From NCBI RefSeq assembly GCF_019218285.1, contig NZ_JAHUZG010000002.1:868001-932000 (forward strand): DNA of 64,000 bases, given 5' to 3'. The notes under the pieces were generated by a model. It was not told the origin of the DNA. It ran no database searches and was given only the letters and a program-made list of their open reading frames with translations. Positions 52,169 through 61,066 of this stretch are shown here, in pieces. The position numbers and the translations under genes are program-made. This DNA is from Antarctobacter sediminis (lineage in GTDB: Bacteria > Pseudomonadota > Alphaproteobacteria > Rhodobacterales > Rhodobacteraceae). Every line of letters starts with the position of its first letter. Position 1 is the stretch's first letter.

Positions 52169-52871
52169 CCGGCAGCCCGGCGTACAGCCGGGCGCGCCCC
52201 CGCGCCACATAGTCCATCAGGTTGCCGCGCGCCCGCAGGTTGGCCTGCAAACCCGTCTGTACTGGCAGCCGGTCGATCATACTGAGCACCGGCAGGGTCG
52301 TGGCATCCGCAGCCGTGGGCCGATCCCCGAACAGCCACTCGCCTTCGCCCAGCTGCACTGTCAGCGCGTCCAGATCTGCCCCCAGCAAGGTCAGGCGGTC
52401 TGCTTCGGAAAACCGGGCGATGCCCTGTGTCTTCAGCCCCTGCACCACCTGCCGCCGCATGATGTCCGAAACGACCACGCGAAACGGTGCCGGAACCGAG
52501 GCGAAAAAGGCGAATTTCATCGTAGCCCAACAATCGTCCCGCGCCCAGCGATCATGGGTCAGCCCATGGCGCAGGCTGTCCTCGACCATCCGCATCAGCA
52601 TATGCGCCTGTACCCTCTCCTCCAGCCCCAGCCCGGGAAACAGGTCCGCCCCCTGCCCGGTCAGCCAGCGCAGGATCAAACCACTGTCGGGAACGATCCC
52701 TTCGGGCGTGCGCAGCGCGGGCAGCTTGCGCAGGGGCGCCTTGCGCGGATCCGCCTGCCAATCGGGTGCCCAGCTCTGACCGGCCATGTTCAGCAGGATC
52801 ATCGCCTTGACACAGAACGGACTGAGGCTGGGTTCCTGCATCCCCGGCGGAAAGCTCATCAATTTCAACAT
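52158..52871 (-). CDS. Glutathione S-transferase family protein
   Basis: 237 residues. An N-terminal thioredoxin-like part (MLKLMSFPPGMQEPSLSPFCVKAM, with the Ser/Cys around residue 17-21, cited here in part) and an all-helical C-terminal domain (about 85-230; LFGDRPTAADATTLPVLSMID) mark a GST. Substrate unknown. The start at 52871 has AGGTGG. It is convergent with rnr and divergent from the transglycosylase gene. Confidence 0.85.
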   Translation of the reverse strand: MLKLMSFPPGMQEPSLSPFCVKAMILLNMAGQSWAPDWQADPRKAPLRKLPALRTPEGIVPDSGLILRWLTGQGADLFPGLGLEERVQAHMLMRMVEDSLRHGLTHDRWARDDCWATMKFAFFASVPAPFRVVVSDIMRRQVVQGLKTQGIARFSEADRLTLLGADLDALTVQLGEGEWLFGDRPTAADATTLPVLSMIDRLPVQTGLQANLRARGNLMDYVARGRARLYAGLPVSA

Positions 52872-53037
52872 CGCCCACCTGCTCACCGTCCATCCCGGGC
52901 GCAGGAAACACCCCATTGCCCGGAAAAGCGAGCGGCAATCACGGCAGGAAATCGCAAGCCCGCCCCGCGGCACCTTCGCAAGCGGGGTAGTCCGCGTTAG
53001 TCTTTGGCAAAAGATAACGAGCAGCAGGATTGTTTTG

Positions 53038-54507
53038 ATGACGTGTCGCGCCATTCCCGGGCTGATCGCCCTTGCCCTGACCGCCACCGTGGCCGTGGCG
53101 GATCAGGTCGATTCGTCCGTCCGTCCGGTGGCCCGTGGCGAATTGAAGGCCCGGATCACGGCACAGGCGATCAAGGATTCGCCCCGGCCCATCGGGCGCG
53201 GCGAGGCGCCCGAGGTCGAGGATCTTCCGCTGATCGTCGATGGCATTCCCGAAGACGAACTGGAAATCGTCAGCCGCGCCGCCACGCTGACACCAACCTT
53301 GCTGGCACCGTCGGGATCCCTGCGCCCGATGTTGCGCCCCGCGGTGGTCGAAGCATTTGCCGCGCATTCCGCCCGCATCACCGGAACGCAGGCCGGGTTC
53401 CGCGACTGGGTGCGCGATTTCCGCCCGCGCGCGCTGGAACAGGGGATCAAGCCCGAGGTTTTTGACCGCGCCTTCAAAGGGGCCGAATTCGACCGCAAGG
53501 TGGTGGAACGCGACCGCAACCAGTCCGAGTTCACCAAGACGATCTGGGTCTACCTTGACAGCGCCGCCTCTCCGACGCGGATCAGCAACGGCAAGGCCGC
53601 GCTGGCCAAACACCGCAAGCTGCTGGACGCCATCGAAAAGGAATACGGTGTCCAGAAAGAGATCGTATTGGCGATCTGGGGGCTGGAATCGGCTTATGGC
53701 ACCTTCAAGGGCACCACCCCGGTGATCGAGGCCATGGCCAGCCTTGCCTATGACGCCCGGCGGGCCGAGTTCTTTGAAGGGCAGTTGATCGACGCGCTGA
53801 AGATCCTTCAAGACGGGCATACCACGCAAAAGAACCTGCGCGGATCATGGGCCGGGGCGATGGGGCATACCCAGTTCATGCCCGGCTCTTTCCAGACGCT
53901 TGCCGTCGACCACGACGGCGATGGCAAGCGCGACATCTGGGGCGAAGACCCCGCCGACGCGCTGGCCTCGACCGCGAATTACCTCAAGGCCAACGGCTGG
54001 CAGACCGGCGTGCCCTGGGGCGTCGAGGTGCGCATTCCCAAAGGCTTCGACTATCTGCAAGCCAAGCGAGAAATCACGCGCCTGCCTTCTGAATGGGCGG
54101 AACTGGGCGTAACAGGCGTGGACGGCAAACCGGTCGAGGATTTCGGCCCGGCCTCTGTGCTGCTGCCTGCGGGGCACAGGGGGGCGGCTTTTCTTGTCTT
54201 CGCCAATTTCGAGGTGATCGAGACATATAACACCGCCGATGCCTATGTGATCGGGGTCGGCCACCTTGCCGACCGCGTTGCCGGGGGCAAGGCGATCCAG
54301 GGCAACTGGCCGCGCAAGGACCGTGCGCTGACCTTCGAGGAACGGATCGAATTGCAGCAACGGCTGACCGCGGCCGGGTTCGATACCGAAGGGATCGACG
54401 CCAAGATCGGGCCGCTGACGGTCGAAGCAGTGCGCCAATACCAGAAATCACAGGGGCTGGTGCCCGACGGATACGCCTCGCTCGACGTGCTGAAACGCCT
54501 GCGCTAG
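53038..54507 (+). CDS. MltB-type lytic murein transglycosylase with peptidoglycan-binding domain
   Basis: 489 residues, exported (signal peptide about 1-21). A catalytic SLT_2/MltB domain (about 115-400) holds the acid Glu in ILAIWGLESAYGTF (spelled here with family wording; sequence reads VLAIWGLESAYGTF), the GSWAGAMGHTQFMPGSF signature, and DGDGKRDIWGEDPADALAS. A C-terminal PG_binding_1 domain (about 425-489) ends in SLDVLKRLR. It cuts glycan strands leaving 1,6-anhydro ends. The ATG at 53038 was chosen for the signal peptide. Confidence 0.92.
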   Translation: MTCRAIPGLIALALTATVAVADQVDSSVRPVARGELKARITAQAIKDSPRPIGRGEAPEVEDLPLIVDGIPEDELEIVSRAATLTPTLLAPSGSLRPMLRPAVVEAFAAHSARITGTQAGFRDWVRDFRPRALEQGIKPEVFDRAFKGAEFDRKVVERDRNQSEFTKTIWVYLDSAASPTRISNGKAALAKHRKLLDAIEKEYGVQKEIVLAIWGLESAYGTFKGTTPVIEAMASLAYDARRAEFFEGQLIDALKILQDGHTTQKNLRGSWAGAMGHTQFMPGSFQTLAVDHDGDGKRDIWGEDPADALASTANYLKANGWQTGVPWGVEVRIPKGFDYLQAKREITRLPSEWAELGVTGVDGKPVEDFGPASVLLPAGHRGAAFLVFANFEVIETYNTADAYVIGVGHLADRVAGGKAIQGNWPRKDRALTFEERIELQQRLTAAGFDTEGIDAKIGPLTVEAVRQYQKSQGLVPDGYASLDVLKRLR

Positions 54508-54517
54508 GGCGCGCCGC

Positions 54518-55003
54518 TCAGAACTTGCGTTCCTCGCAGGGGCCGCCGGCGAAACAGGTCCGCACGCGGTCCAGATCGTATTTGCGCGGATTGAGATACA
54601 GCCAGCCGCCGCAGGGATCGGCGTGAATGATGCGCTTGCCGTTCTCATGCTTGATGAAGGCCAGATAGCGCCCGCCGCTTTTCGGTTCGGCACACCACGG
54701 GCCGAAACACAGGACCCGCAGCGTCACATTGGCCTGAAAAACCGTCTTGAACCCGTTCATGTCCAGCGAATGGCCAATGAACTGGGCGCGCAGATCGGTC
54801 TGCGGCGGCACTTCGTCCTGTCGGTCCCAATCCACCTGCGGCAAACGCTCGGCGTTGAAATCAAGTCGCCCGAGGGCGATGCCCCAACGATCCTGCGAGC
54901 TTTCGGCCTCTTTGAAATCGCGCACCGGATCCGGCGGAAGGCAGGACAGCGCGGTGGCGGGACCTGCTGCCATAACCCCCGCGACAAGTGCCAGCCAGCG
55001 CAT
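54518..55003 (-). CDS. Unknown exported Cys-rich protein
   Basis: 161 residues: signal peptide (about 1-19), then a domain with six Cys (in SCLPPD, VLCFGPWCAEP, DPCGG, TCFAGGPCEE), likely disulfide-bonded in the periplasm. The FIGHS and YLAFIKHENG segments suggest a beta-sandwich like TIMP-type or NTR domains, which I offer as a guess. Its ATG overlaps the stop of rppH by one base, so the two are co-translated. Confidence 0.65.
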   Translation of the reverse strand: MRWLALVAGVMAAGPATALSCLPPDPVRDFKEAESSQDRWGIALGRLDFNAERLPQVDWDRQDEVPPQTDLRAQFIGHSLDMNGFKTVFQANVTLRVLCFGPWCAEPKSGGRYLAFIKHENGKRIIHADPCGGWLYLNPRKYDLDRVRTCFAGGPCEERKF

Positions 55004-55506
55004 CACAGGTGGCCTCGGAAGGCTTCGACCACCTGTTCATAGACGGGCCGCTTGAAGGGAACGATCTGCGCCACGACGTCGTCAGCCGCCAACCAGCGCC
55101 ATTCCGAAAATTCCTGGTGGTCGTCCGCATCCAGCCGCACCTGATCGTCGGTGCCATGGAACCGCAGCAAAAACCATTTCTGTTCCTGCCCCTTGTAGCG
55201 GCCTTTCCAGATCCTCGGCACGATGTCATGCGGCAGATCATAGGCGATCCAGCCATCGGTTTCGGCCTCGACCGTCACAAGGTCACGGGTGACGCCGGTT
55301 TCCTCTTCCAACTCGCGCAGCGCGGCTTCGCGCGGGTCCTCGCCCTTGTCGATCCCGCCCTGCGGCATCTGCCATGCCGGTATCTCGCTGTCGATGCGCT
55401 GGCCGACAAAGGCATGGCCTTCGGCATTGACCAACATCACGCCGACATTGCGGCGGTAAGGAAGGGCGGCGATTTCGTCGGGGGTCATGGTCTTGTGCTT
55501 GGTCAT
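55003..55506 (-). CDS. rppH: RNA pyrophosphohydrolase (Nudix)
   Basis: Nudix hydrolase that removes pyrophosphate from triphosphorylated mRNA 5' ends to start decay. 167 residues. The Nudix box is complete: [22 protein letters not shown] (cited here as GGIDKGED...[13 protein letters not shown]), and [11 protein letters not shown] is the RppH N-terminal strand. AGAGG 8 nt before ATG 55506 supports the start. A terminator for ctpA lies upstream, so this pair likely has its own promoter. Confidence 0.92.
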   Translation of the reverse strand: MTKHKTMTPDEIAALPYRRNVGVMLVNAEGHAFVGQRIDSEIPAWQMPQGGIDKGEDPREAALRELEEETGVTRDLVTVEAETDGWIAYDLPHDIVPRIWKGRYKGQEQKWFLLRFHGTDDQVRLDADDHQEFSEWRWLAADDVVAQIVPFKRPVYEQVVEAFRGHL

Positions 55507-55585
55507 GGCGGATCCTCTGTTGTCCCGGTTTAGCCGCGTGACCGCGACGGTGGCAAGCCGCCGGTCAGGCGCATGAACCGCGCGC

Positions 55586-55620
55586 AAAAAAAGATCCGGC
55601 AGCCGTCAGGCTGCCGGATC
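55586..55620 (-). terminator. Intrinsic terminator of the gpmI-envC-ctpA operon
   Basis: A perfect 12-bp stem (55593-55604 with 55609-55620) and a 4-nt loop GTCA. On the minus strand a run of seven T follows (A-run 55586-55592). It lies 25 nt past the ctpA stop. Confidence 0.93.
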
Positions 55621-55644
55621 TCCGAAACGCAAGGGCGTTCAATC

Positions 55645-56982
55645 TCAGTTCTTCGGACCCAGCGCCGACAGGCCCTTGAGGATGTCGATGGCATAGGCCA
55701 ACTGGTAATCCTCCTCGCGCAGCTTGGCTGCGGCCTCGGCCTTGGCACGGTCGCGTTCGATCTGTTCGATCTCTTCCGGCGTCAGCGAGTCATTGTCGAG
55801 GCTACCCCGCAGGTCCGCCTCGGACCGGGTGAAGGGGTTTGTCGGCTCGTCATTCTCATCCGCGTTCGGGTCGCGGCGCGGCTGGGCCACGATGATGTCG
55901 GGCGACACGCCCAGCGCCTGAATCGACCGGCCCGAAGGCGTGTAATAGCGCGAGGTGGTCAGGCGCATGGCCCCGTTGCCCCGCAGCGGCATGACCGTCT
56001 GAACCGAACCTTTGCCAAAGCTCTTGGTGCCGACAACGATGGCGCGGCGGTGGTCCTGCAAGGCACCTGCCACGATTTCGGATGCCGAGGCCGAGCCGCC
56101 GTTGATCAGCACGACGATCGGCTTGCCTTCGGCCAGATCGCCCGGTTCGGCGTTGTACCGATCTCCATCCGCCGGATCACGGCCACGGGTCGACACGATC
56201 TCTCCCTTGTCGAGGAAGGCATCGGCCACCATGATTGCCTGATTCAGCAGGCCACCGGGGTTGTTGCGCAGATCGACGACAAAGCCGTTGACCTTGTCCA
56301 TTCCGCCCGCTTCGGCCACCTGCTTGGCGATGCCATCGGCAAGGTTCGGGTAGGTCTGGTCGTTGAAGGTGGTGATCCGCAGCACCACGGTCTCGCCCTC
56401 GGTGCGCGAACGCACGGCGGTCAGCTTGATCGTGTCACGGATGATCGAAACGTCAAAGGGTTCGTCGACGCCCTCACGCACCACGGTGATGACGATTTCC
56501 GAGCCGACCGGCCCGCGCATCATGTCCACCGCTTCGTCCAGCGTCAGGCCCAGAACGGATTCGCCATCGACATGGGTGATGAAATCGCCAGCTTCGATCC
56601 CGGCCTCCATCGCGGGGGTGCCGTCGATCGGAGAGACCACTTTGACGAAGCCGTCCTCTTGCGTGACCTCGATGCCCAGACCGCCGAATTCGCCACGGGT
56701 CTGAACGCGCATGTCGGCGGCGTCATCGGGGGCCAGATAGCCCGAATGCGGGTCCAGCGAGGTGAGCATCCCGTTGATGGCTGCCTCGATCAGGTCCTTT
56801 TCGTCGACTTCCTCGACGTATTGGGCCCGGATGCGTTCAAAGATGTCGCCGAACAGGTCAAGCTGCTCATAGACACTTTCCGGCCGGCTGCCCTCCTGTG
56901 CCAGCAGCGGACCCACGAACTGGGTGGTCGCCACGACGGAGGCCAGCGCACCGCCGGCGGCGGCCATCAAGAATTTTCTCAT
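55645..56982 (-). CDS. ctpA: C-terminal processing protease CtpA (S41)
   Basis: Periplasmic/inner-membrane serine protease, 445 residues. N-terminal signal segment (about 1-29), a PDZ domain (about 90-160; GGLGIEVTQEDGFVKVVSP), and the S41 domain with Ser in GGSASASEIVAGALQD and Lys in TKSFGKGSVQT as the Ser-Lys dyad. It acts on exported proteins, including cell-wall hydrolases. The gene follows envC by 7 nt, a conserved order in alphaproteobacteria. Confidence 0.95.
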   Translation of the reverse strand: MRKFLMAAAGGALASVVATTQFVGPLLAQEGSRPESVYEQLDLFGDIFERIRAQYVEEVDEKDLIEAAINGMLTSLDPHSGYLAPDDAADMRVQTRGEFGGLGIEVTQEDGFVKVVSPIDGTPAMEAGIEAGDFITHVDGESVLGLTLDEAVDMMRGPVGSEIVITVVREGVDEPFDVSIIRDTIKLTAVRSRTEGETVVLRITTFNDQTYPNLADGIAKQVAEAGGMDKVNGFVVDLRNNPGGLLNQAIMVADAFLDKGEIVSTRGRDPADGDRYNAEPGDLAEGKPIVVLINGGSASASEIVAGALQDHRRAIVVGTKSFGKGSVQTVMPLRGNGAMRLTTSRYYTPSGRSIQALGVSPDIIVAQPRRDPNADENDEPTNPFTRSEADLRGSLDNDSLTPEEIEQIERDRAKAEAAAKLREEDYQLAYAIDILKGLSALGPKN

Positions 56983-56989
56983 ACCTCAT

Positions 56990-58102
56990 TCATCCCTTGT
57001 CGGTTGTGAACCACCGCAGTGGATCCTCGGGCACTTCGCCCTCTCTGACTTCTATATAGAGCGTTTCCGAACGACCTGCGCCAGCCCCCTCACCCGAAGG
57101 TGACATATTGTTGCCGGCGGTCCCGCCCATCAAGCCCACCGGCGACCCGGCAGGCACCACCTGCCCCGCCTCGCCAAAGGCCGTGTCCAGTCCCGCAAAG
57201 ACGAACATCAGGTCCGCTTGCGGTTCAAGGATCACAACCAGCCCATAGTCCAGCAACGGACCCGCATAACGGATCGTAGCGGCGGTGGGCGTGGTGACAA
57301 GCGCGCCGGGGCGCGTGGCAATCACCACACCGGGGCGCGTGACCCCGGCGGCATCGCGGTCGCCTGCTTCGTGCAGGACCACCCCGCGCACCGGCAAGGG
57401 CAGACTGCCCTTGCGGTCGGTGATAGACGGCAGCGGCGGCCCACTGTCCTCGTCGGAAATATCCGCCAGACCAGAGGCAAAGCCCTGCAAGGTTTCCGTC
57501 GCGCTGATGAGGATCGCCGTGCGGATCGGATCCTCGGTAAAGCGGCGCGGCAGATCGGTGCGGTCTGCGATGGCCTGACTCAGCGCCGTCCGCGCCTCTT
57601 GCACGCCGCTCAGGCCCTTTTGCAGAGTGTTGGCCGCGCTTTGCTGCAAGGCCCGCAGCGCCGTCACCTCTTCGAGATCCGCCCGCAGCGCTGCTGCCTG
57701 CGCCGCCAGCCCCGGCGTCAGAGAGGCAACCAGCATCCCCGACCGCGCAGCCCCCAAAGGCCCGTCCGGATGGATCAGGGTCCGCGGAGCGGCCCGGTCC
57801 CCCACCGCCATCAGCGCGCCCAGCAGGCGGGCCACCTCGGCCTCTTGCGCGGCCAGCTTGCGGCTCAGTTCGGTTTCGCGGATCGTCGCGGCGCGCAGGC
57901 CTTCGCGCATCGCGGCAAGCCCGTCCTCATAGGCACGCACCGTATCGGTCAGCGCTGCCACCCGATCCTGCGCATCCTCGGCCGTGTCCAGCAGGATCGA
58001 AGCGGCCTCCAGCGCCTCGGCCGCCACCCGTGCCTTTTCACCGGCGTCCTGCGCCGCCAAGGGCGCCGCGCACAAGGACAGGATCAGCGCCAGCCGCCTC
58101 AC
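56990..58102 (-). CDS. EnvC-like murein hydrolase activator (degenerate M23)
   Basis: 370 residues. Signal peptide (1-18; RRLALILSLCAAPLAAQ), a long coiled coil (about 20-215), then a LytM-like domain (about 250-370). The zinc ligands of active M23 peptidases (HxxxD and HxH) are missing, as in EnvC, which activates amidases instead of cutting itself. I chose a GTG at 58102: it overlaps the gpmI stop as GTGA and starts exactly at the signal peptide; longer readings run into gpmI. Confidence 0.88.
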   Translation of the reverse strand: MRRLALILSLCAAPLAAQDAGEKARVAAEALEAASILLDTAEDAQDRVAALTDTVRAYEDGLAAMREGLRAATIRETELSRKLAAQEAEVARLLGALMAVGDRAAPRTLIHPDGPLGAARSGMLVASLTPGLAAQAAALRADLEEVTALRALQQSAANTLQKGLSGVQEARTALSQAIADRTDLPRRFTEDPIRTAILISATETLQGFASGLADISDEDSGPPLPSITDRKGSLPLPVRGVVLHEAGDRDAAGVTRPGVVIATRPGALVTTPTAATIRYAGPLLDYGLVVILEPQADLMFVFAGLDTAFGEAGQVVPAGSPVGLMGGTAGNNMSPSGEGAGAGRSETLYIEVREGEVPEDPLRWFTTDKG

Positions 58103-59652
58103 GAGATCAGGCTCTCCCCGGTCATTTCCGCGGGTTTGGGCAGATCCATCAGATGCAACAGCGTCGGTGCCACATCCGCCAGCCGCCCATCGCGCAGGGC
58201 AGCGCCCGTGGGGCCGCCAAAAAGGATCACGGGTACCAGGTTGGTGGTATGCGCGGTATGCGGGCCGCCGGTTTCCGGGTCGACCATGGTTTCGCAATTG
58301 CCGTGATCGGCAATGACCAGCAGCGCGCCGCCTGTCTCTTCCAGCTTGGCAACGATCTGCCCCAGCCCGGCGTCCACCGCCTCGCAGGCCTTGATCGCCG
58401 CGTCCAGATCCCCGGTGTGTCCAACCATGTCGGGGTTGGCATAGTTCACCACGATCAGGTCATAACCATGGTCGATGGCTTCAAGGAATTTCTCGGTCAC
58501 CTCGCCCGCCGACATTTCCGGCTGAAGGTCATAGGTGGCCACCTTGGGGGACTTCGGCATGAAGCGGTCCTCATGCGGTTCCGGCACTTCCTTGCCGCCG
58601 TTGAGGAAGAAGGTCACATGCGGATATTTTTCGGTTTCCGCCAGACGGAACTGGGTCTTGCCCTGTTTGGCGACCCATTCGCCCAGCGTGTTGACGATCT
58701 CGCGCTTGGGGTAGGCAGTGGTCATATAGGCATTGTGGGCATCGGAGTATTCGACCATGCCCAGCAGCGCCGAAAGCTGCGGCTTCTCACGCTGGAACCC
58801 GTCGAAATCCGCTGCGCCAATGGCCGCAAGGATTTCACGCGCACGGTCCGCGCGGAAGTTCAGAAAGAACAGGCCGTCGCCCTCATCGAACCCCGCGTAT
58901 CCCTCGATCACCACGGGGGCGACGAATTCGTCCCCCTTGCCTTCGCGATCATAGAAGCCGGAAATCGCCTCTTCGGGCGTGGCGGCATACCCGCCCGAGA
59001 CGAAATCGCCGTGGTCGACCCCGGCATAGCCGGTCATGGCGCGATAGGCGCTTTCGACCCGTTCCCAACGGTTGTCCCGGTCCATCGCGTAATAGCGCCC
59101 GATAACCGTGGCGAAACGGATCGGGCCGCTGTTGTCCTTGGGCATATCCAACGCGCGGCGCAGGGTTTCGACATGTTCCAACGCACATTTCGGATCGGTA
59201 TCGCGGCCATCGGTCAGAACGTGCAGCCAGACCTGAAGCCCCTTGTCGCGCATCAGCTTGGCCGCGGCGACCATGTGGCTGACATGGGCATGCACCCCCC
59301 CGTCCGAAGTCAACCCGGCCAGATGCACCGCGCCACCCGCATCCTGTACCTTGTCCGCAAAGGCAAGAATGGCCTCGTTGTCGAAAAAGCTGCCGTCCTC
59401 GATCGCGAGGTCGATCTGGCCAAGGTCCATCGCCACCACGCGGCCAGCCCCGATGTTGGTGTGCCCCACCTCCGAGTTGCCCATCTGCCCGGTCGGCAGG
59501 CCCACATCGGGGCCATGGGTGATCAGGGTTGCATGCGGGCAGCTTTCGGTCAGCCGGTCGATGGTGGGGGTGCGGGCCAGCTTGGGGGCGTTGTTCGCCT
59601 CTTCCTCGCGCAGGCCCCAGCCGTCGAGGATGGTGAGGATGACCGGTTTCAT
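58099..59652 (-). CDS. gpmI: 2,3-Bisphosphoglycerate-independent phosphoglycerate mutase
   Basis: Mn2+-dependent glycolytic mutase of the alkaline-phosphatase superfamily, 517 residues. The first metal Asp is in LTILDGWGLRE, the nucleophile Ser in GNSEVGHTNIGAGR (about 60-65), and VTDGRDTDP plus NYANPDMVGHTGDL and ADHGNCE carry further ligands. It heads the gpmI-envC-ctpA operon, coupled to envC by a 4-nt overlap. AGAGGGA precedes the ATG. Confidence 0.96.
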   Translation of the reverse strand: MKPVILTILDGWGLREEEANNAPKLARTPTIDRLTESCPHATLITHGPDVGLPTGQMGNSEVGHTNIGAGRVVAMDLGQIDLAIEDGSFFDNEAILAFADKVQDAGGAVHLAGLTSDGGVHAHVSHMVAAAKLMRDKGLQVWLHVLTDGRDTDPKCALEHVETLRRALDMPKDNSGPIRFATVIGRYYAMDRDNRWERVESAYRAMTGYAGVDHGDFVSGGYAATPEEAISGFYDREGKGDEFVAPVVIEGYAGFDEGDGLFFLNFRADRAREILAAIGAADFDGFQREKPQLSALLGMVEYSDAHNAYMTTAYPKREIVNTLGEWVAKQGKTQFRLAETEKYPHVTFFLNGGKEVPEPHEDRFMPKSPKVATYDLQPEMSAGEVTEKFLEAIDHGYDLIVVNYANPDMVGHTGDLDAAIKACEAVDAGLGQIVAKLEETGGALLVIADHGNCETMVDPETGGPHTAHTTNLVPVILFGGPTGAALRDGRLADVAPTLLHLMDLPKPAEMTGESLIS

Positions 59653-59816
59653 GGAAAAATCCCTCTGGAAAGCGTTGAGAGCGGTTTAGCAGCGCAAACA
59701 AGGGATGTGGAGAGCGATTGCAGACATCGGCGGATCGCTGTTTGCCCTTGTTCGCAGCGCCGATGTGGTATCGCTTGGGGGCATCGACGCGGATGAAAAG
59801 GACCCGAAGAGGCAGG

Positions 59817-60548
59817 ATGGCAGGACGCAAACCGATACCGCTGATCGTTGCCGGGTTGCTGGCGCTGCTGTTCATTGTGCTGGCCGCCTTGATCTACAGC
59901 GCCTCGTCAAAGGCTGCGCGGTTTGATCGGGACGGAGTCGAAACCTCGGCGACCTTCCTGTCTGGCCGCACGGTACGCTATCAAAGCCAGCCCGAGAAAC
60001 CGGTGCGCTATCGCCACTATGCCACGGTCCGCTTCGAAGCCGGCGGCCAAGTTGTCACGGCAGAGGCCGAGGTCACAGGGGATTTCCTGCGCGCGCATGA
60101 TCCGGGCGCGCGGGTTCCGGTGACTTATCTGCCGGACGACCCGCAAACCGTGTTGGTGGACCCTCTGCACGAAAGCCGCGGACTGGCGCTGGCTTGGATG
60201 TTCCTGATCTTTTTTGCCGGTGCGCTGCTTTGGCCCCTTTGGCAGCGATGGCGCACGCGGGGTGCCCCGCCTCGTCCTTCGCCAGAACGCGCGCCGCGCC
60301 CCAAGGCCGGGCCGATGCCGCGCTGGGTGCGTTTGGTTTCGATTGTACTGATGCTCTGCGCGCTGGGGTCGTTTTTCACCCTGTCGGTCTGGCTGCGCTA
60401 CGCGGTCGAAGCCTGGGCCCTGCCGCATGTCGGCTGGGTCAGCCTTCCCTTGGGCATGGCGGCAATGCTGGTGCCGCCTGTGGGATTCGGCTTGGCGAAT
60501 TTGACGTTGATCTGGGGGGTGCAGAGGTTTGGGCGCGCGGCGGGGTAG
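59817..60548 (+). CDS. DUF3592-type membrane protein
   Basis: 243 residues with membrane helices at about 8-26, 123-142, 176-196 and 208-232. Between helices 1 and 2 lies a beta-rich extracytoplasmic domain (about 38-118; VRYRHYATVRFEAGGQVVTAEAEV, VPVTYLPDDPQTVLVDP) typical of DUF3592. Function unknown. The start at 59817 has AGAGG; an ATG 8 codons upstream (59793) is an alternative. It is divergent from gpmI with 164 nt between. Confidence 0.75.
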   Translation: MAGRKPIPLIVAGLLALLFIVLAALIYSASSKAARFDRDGVETSATFLSGRTVRYQSQPEKPVRYRHYATVRFEAGGQVVTAEAEVTGDFLRAHDPGARVPVTYLPDDPQTVLVDPLHESRGLALAWMFLIFFAGALLWPLWQRWRTRGAPPRPSPERAPRPKAGPMPRWVRLVSIVLMLCALGSFFTLSVWLRYAVEAWALPHVGWVSLPLGMAAMLVPPVGFGLANLTLIWGVQRFGRAAG

Positions 60549-60810
60549 AAACCCGGCCTACAGAGTGCGGAGCCGGGCGCGCGACTGACCGGCGGGGAGG
60601 CGCTGCGACGGATGTGGCTGGCAGTTTATCCCCACGTCTCCCGCGTAAGGATTGCGTGGAACAAAACGGCTGACAAAGCGCCTGCACGGTGGAGCCGGGC
60701 CATGCCGGAGGCACGCCTGTGGCGTGACCGCGCGCCCGGCGGGCCTGCGGCCCTTGTTTCCGGGCTTGAGGCAGATACGTCGGAGATGGGATGAAAGCGG
60801 TTGTCGGGCG
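60549..60810. other. Intergenic region between DUF3592 gene and the decayed gene
   Basis: No supported gene on either strand. A weak hairpin follows the DUF3592 stop (CCCGGC 60552-60557 with GCCGGG 60572-60577). Several open frames cross the region but have no ribosome sites or family resemblance. Confidence 0.4.
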
Positions 60811-61059
60811 CTATTCAGGGCTTCGCCACGTCCTGCCGCGTCGCACAAGGGTACGCAGCAAAACAAATGCAAACCCGACAAGAAGCCAAACAATTCCCTG
60901 GTCGATCACTTCTCCAGTGGTCTCTGCGCTTGCAAGGTAATGGCTGATCGCCATCATATAGGCAGCGCCTTCAAACGAAGCCGCTGCCTATACCGCCATG
61001 GCAACTCGAAGTCCGCCAAGGACTATGGCGACCCAACCAACGATTCGAGCATCCGACCC
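60811..61059 (-). pseudogene. Decayed small membrane-protein gene downstream of carB
   Basis: One reading frame encodes ARIVGWVAIVLGGLRVAMAV, then TAG (60988-60990), then AAASFEGAAY and 48 further codons including YLASAETTGEVIDQGIVWLLV (cited in part) and a normal stop at 60811. The two halves together look like small two-span membrane proteins common in Rhodobacterales. No start codon precedes the first half before an in-frame stop inside carB. The remaining intact ORF is 60957-60811 (48 codons, ATGATG). The TAG lies in a 10-bp inverted repeat, TATAGGCAGC / GCTGCCTATA. Confidence 0.55.
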
Positions 61060-61066
61060 AGACGAC

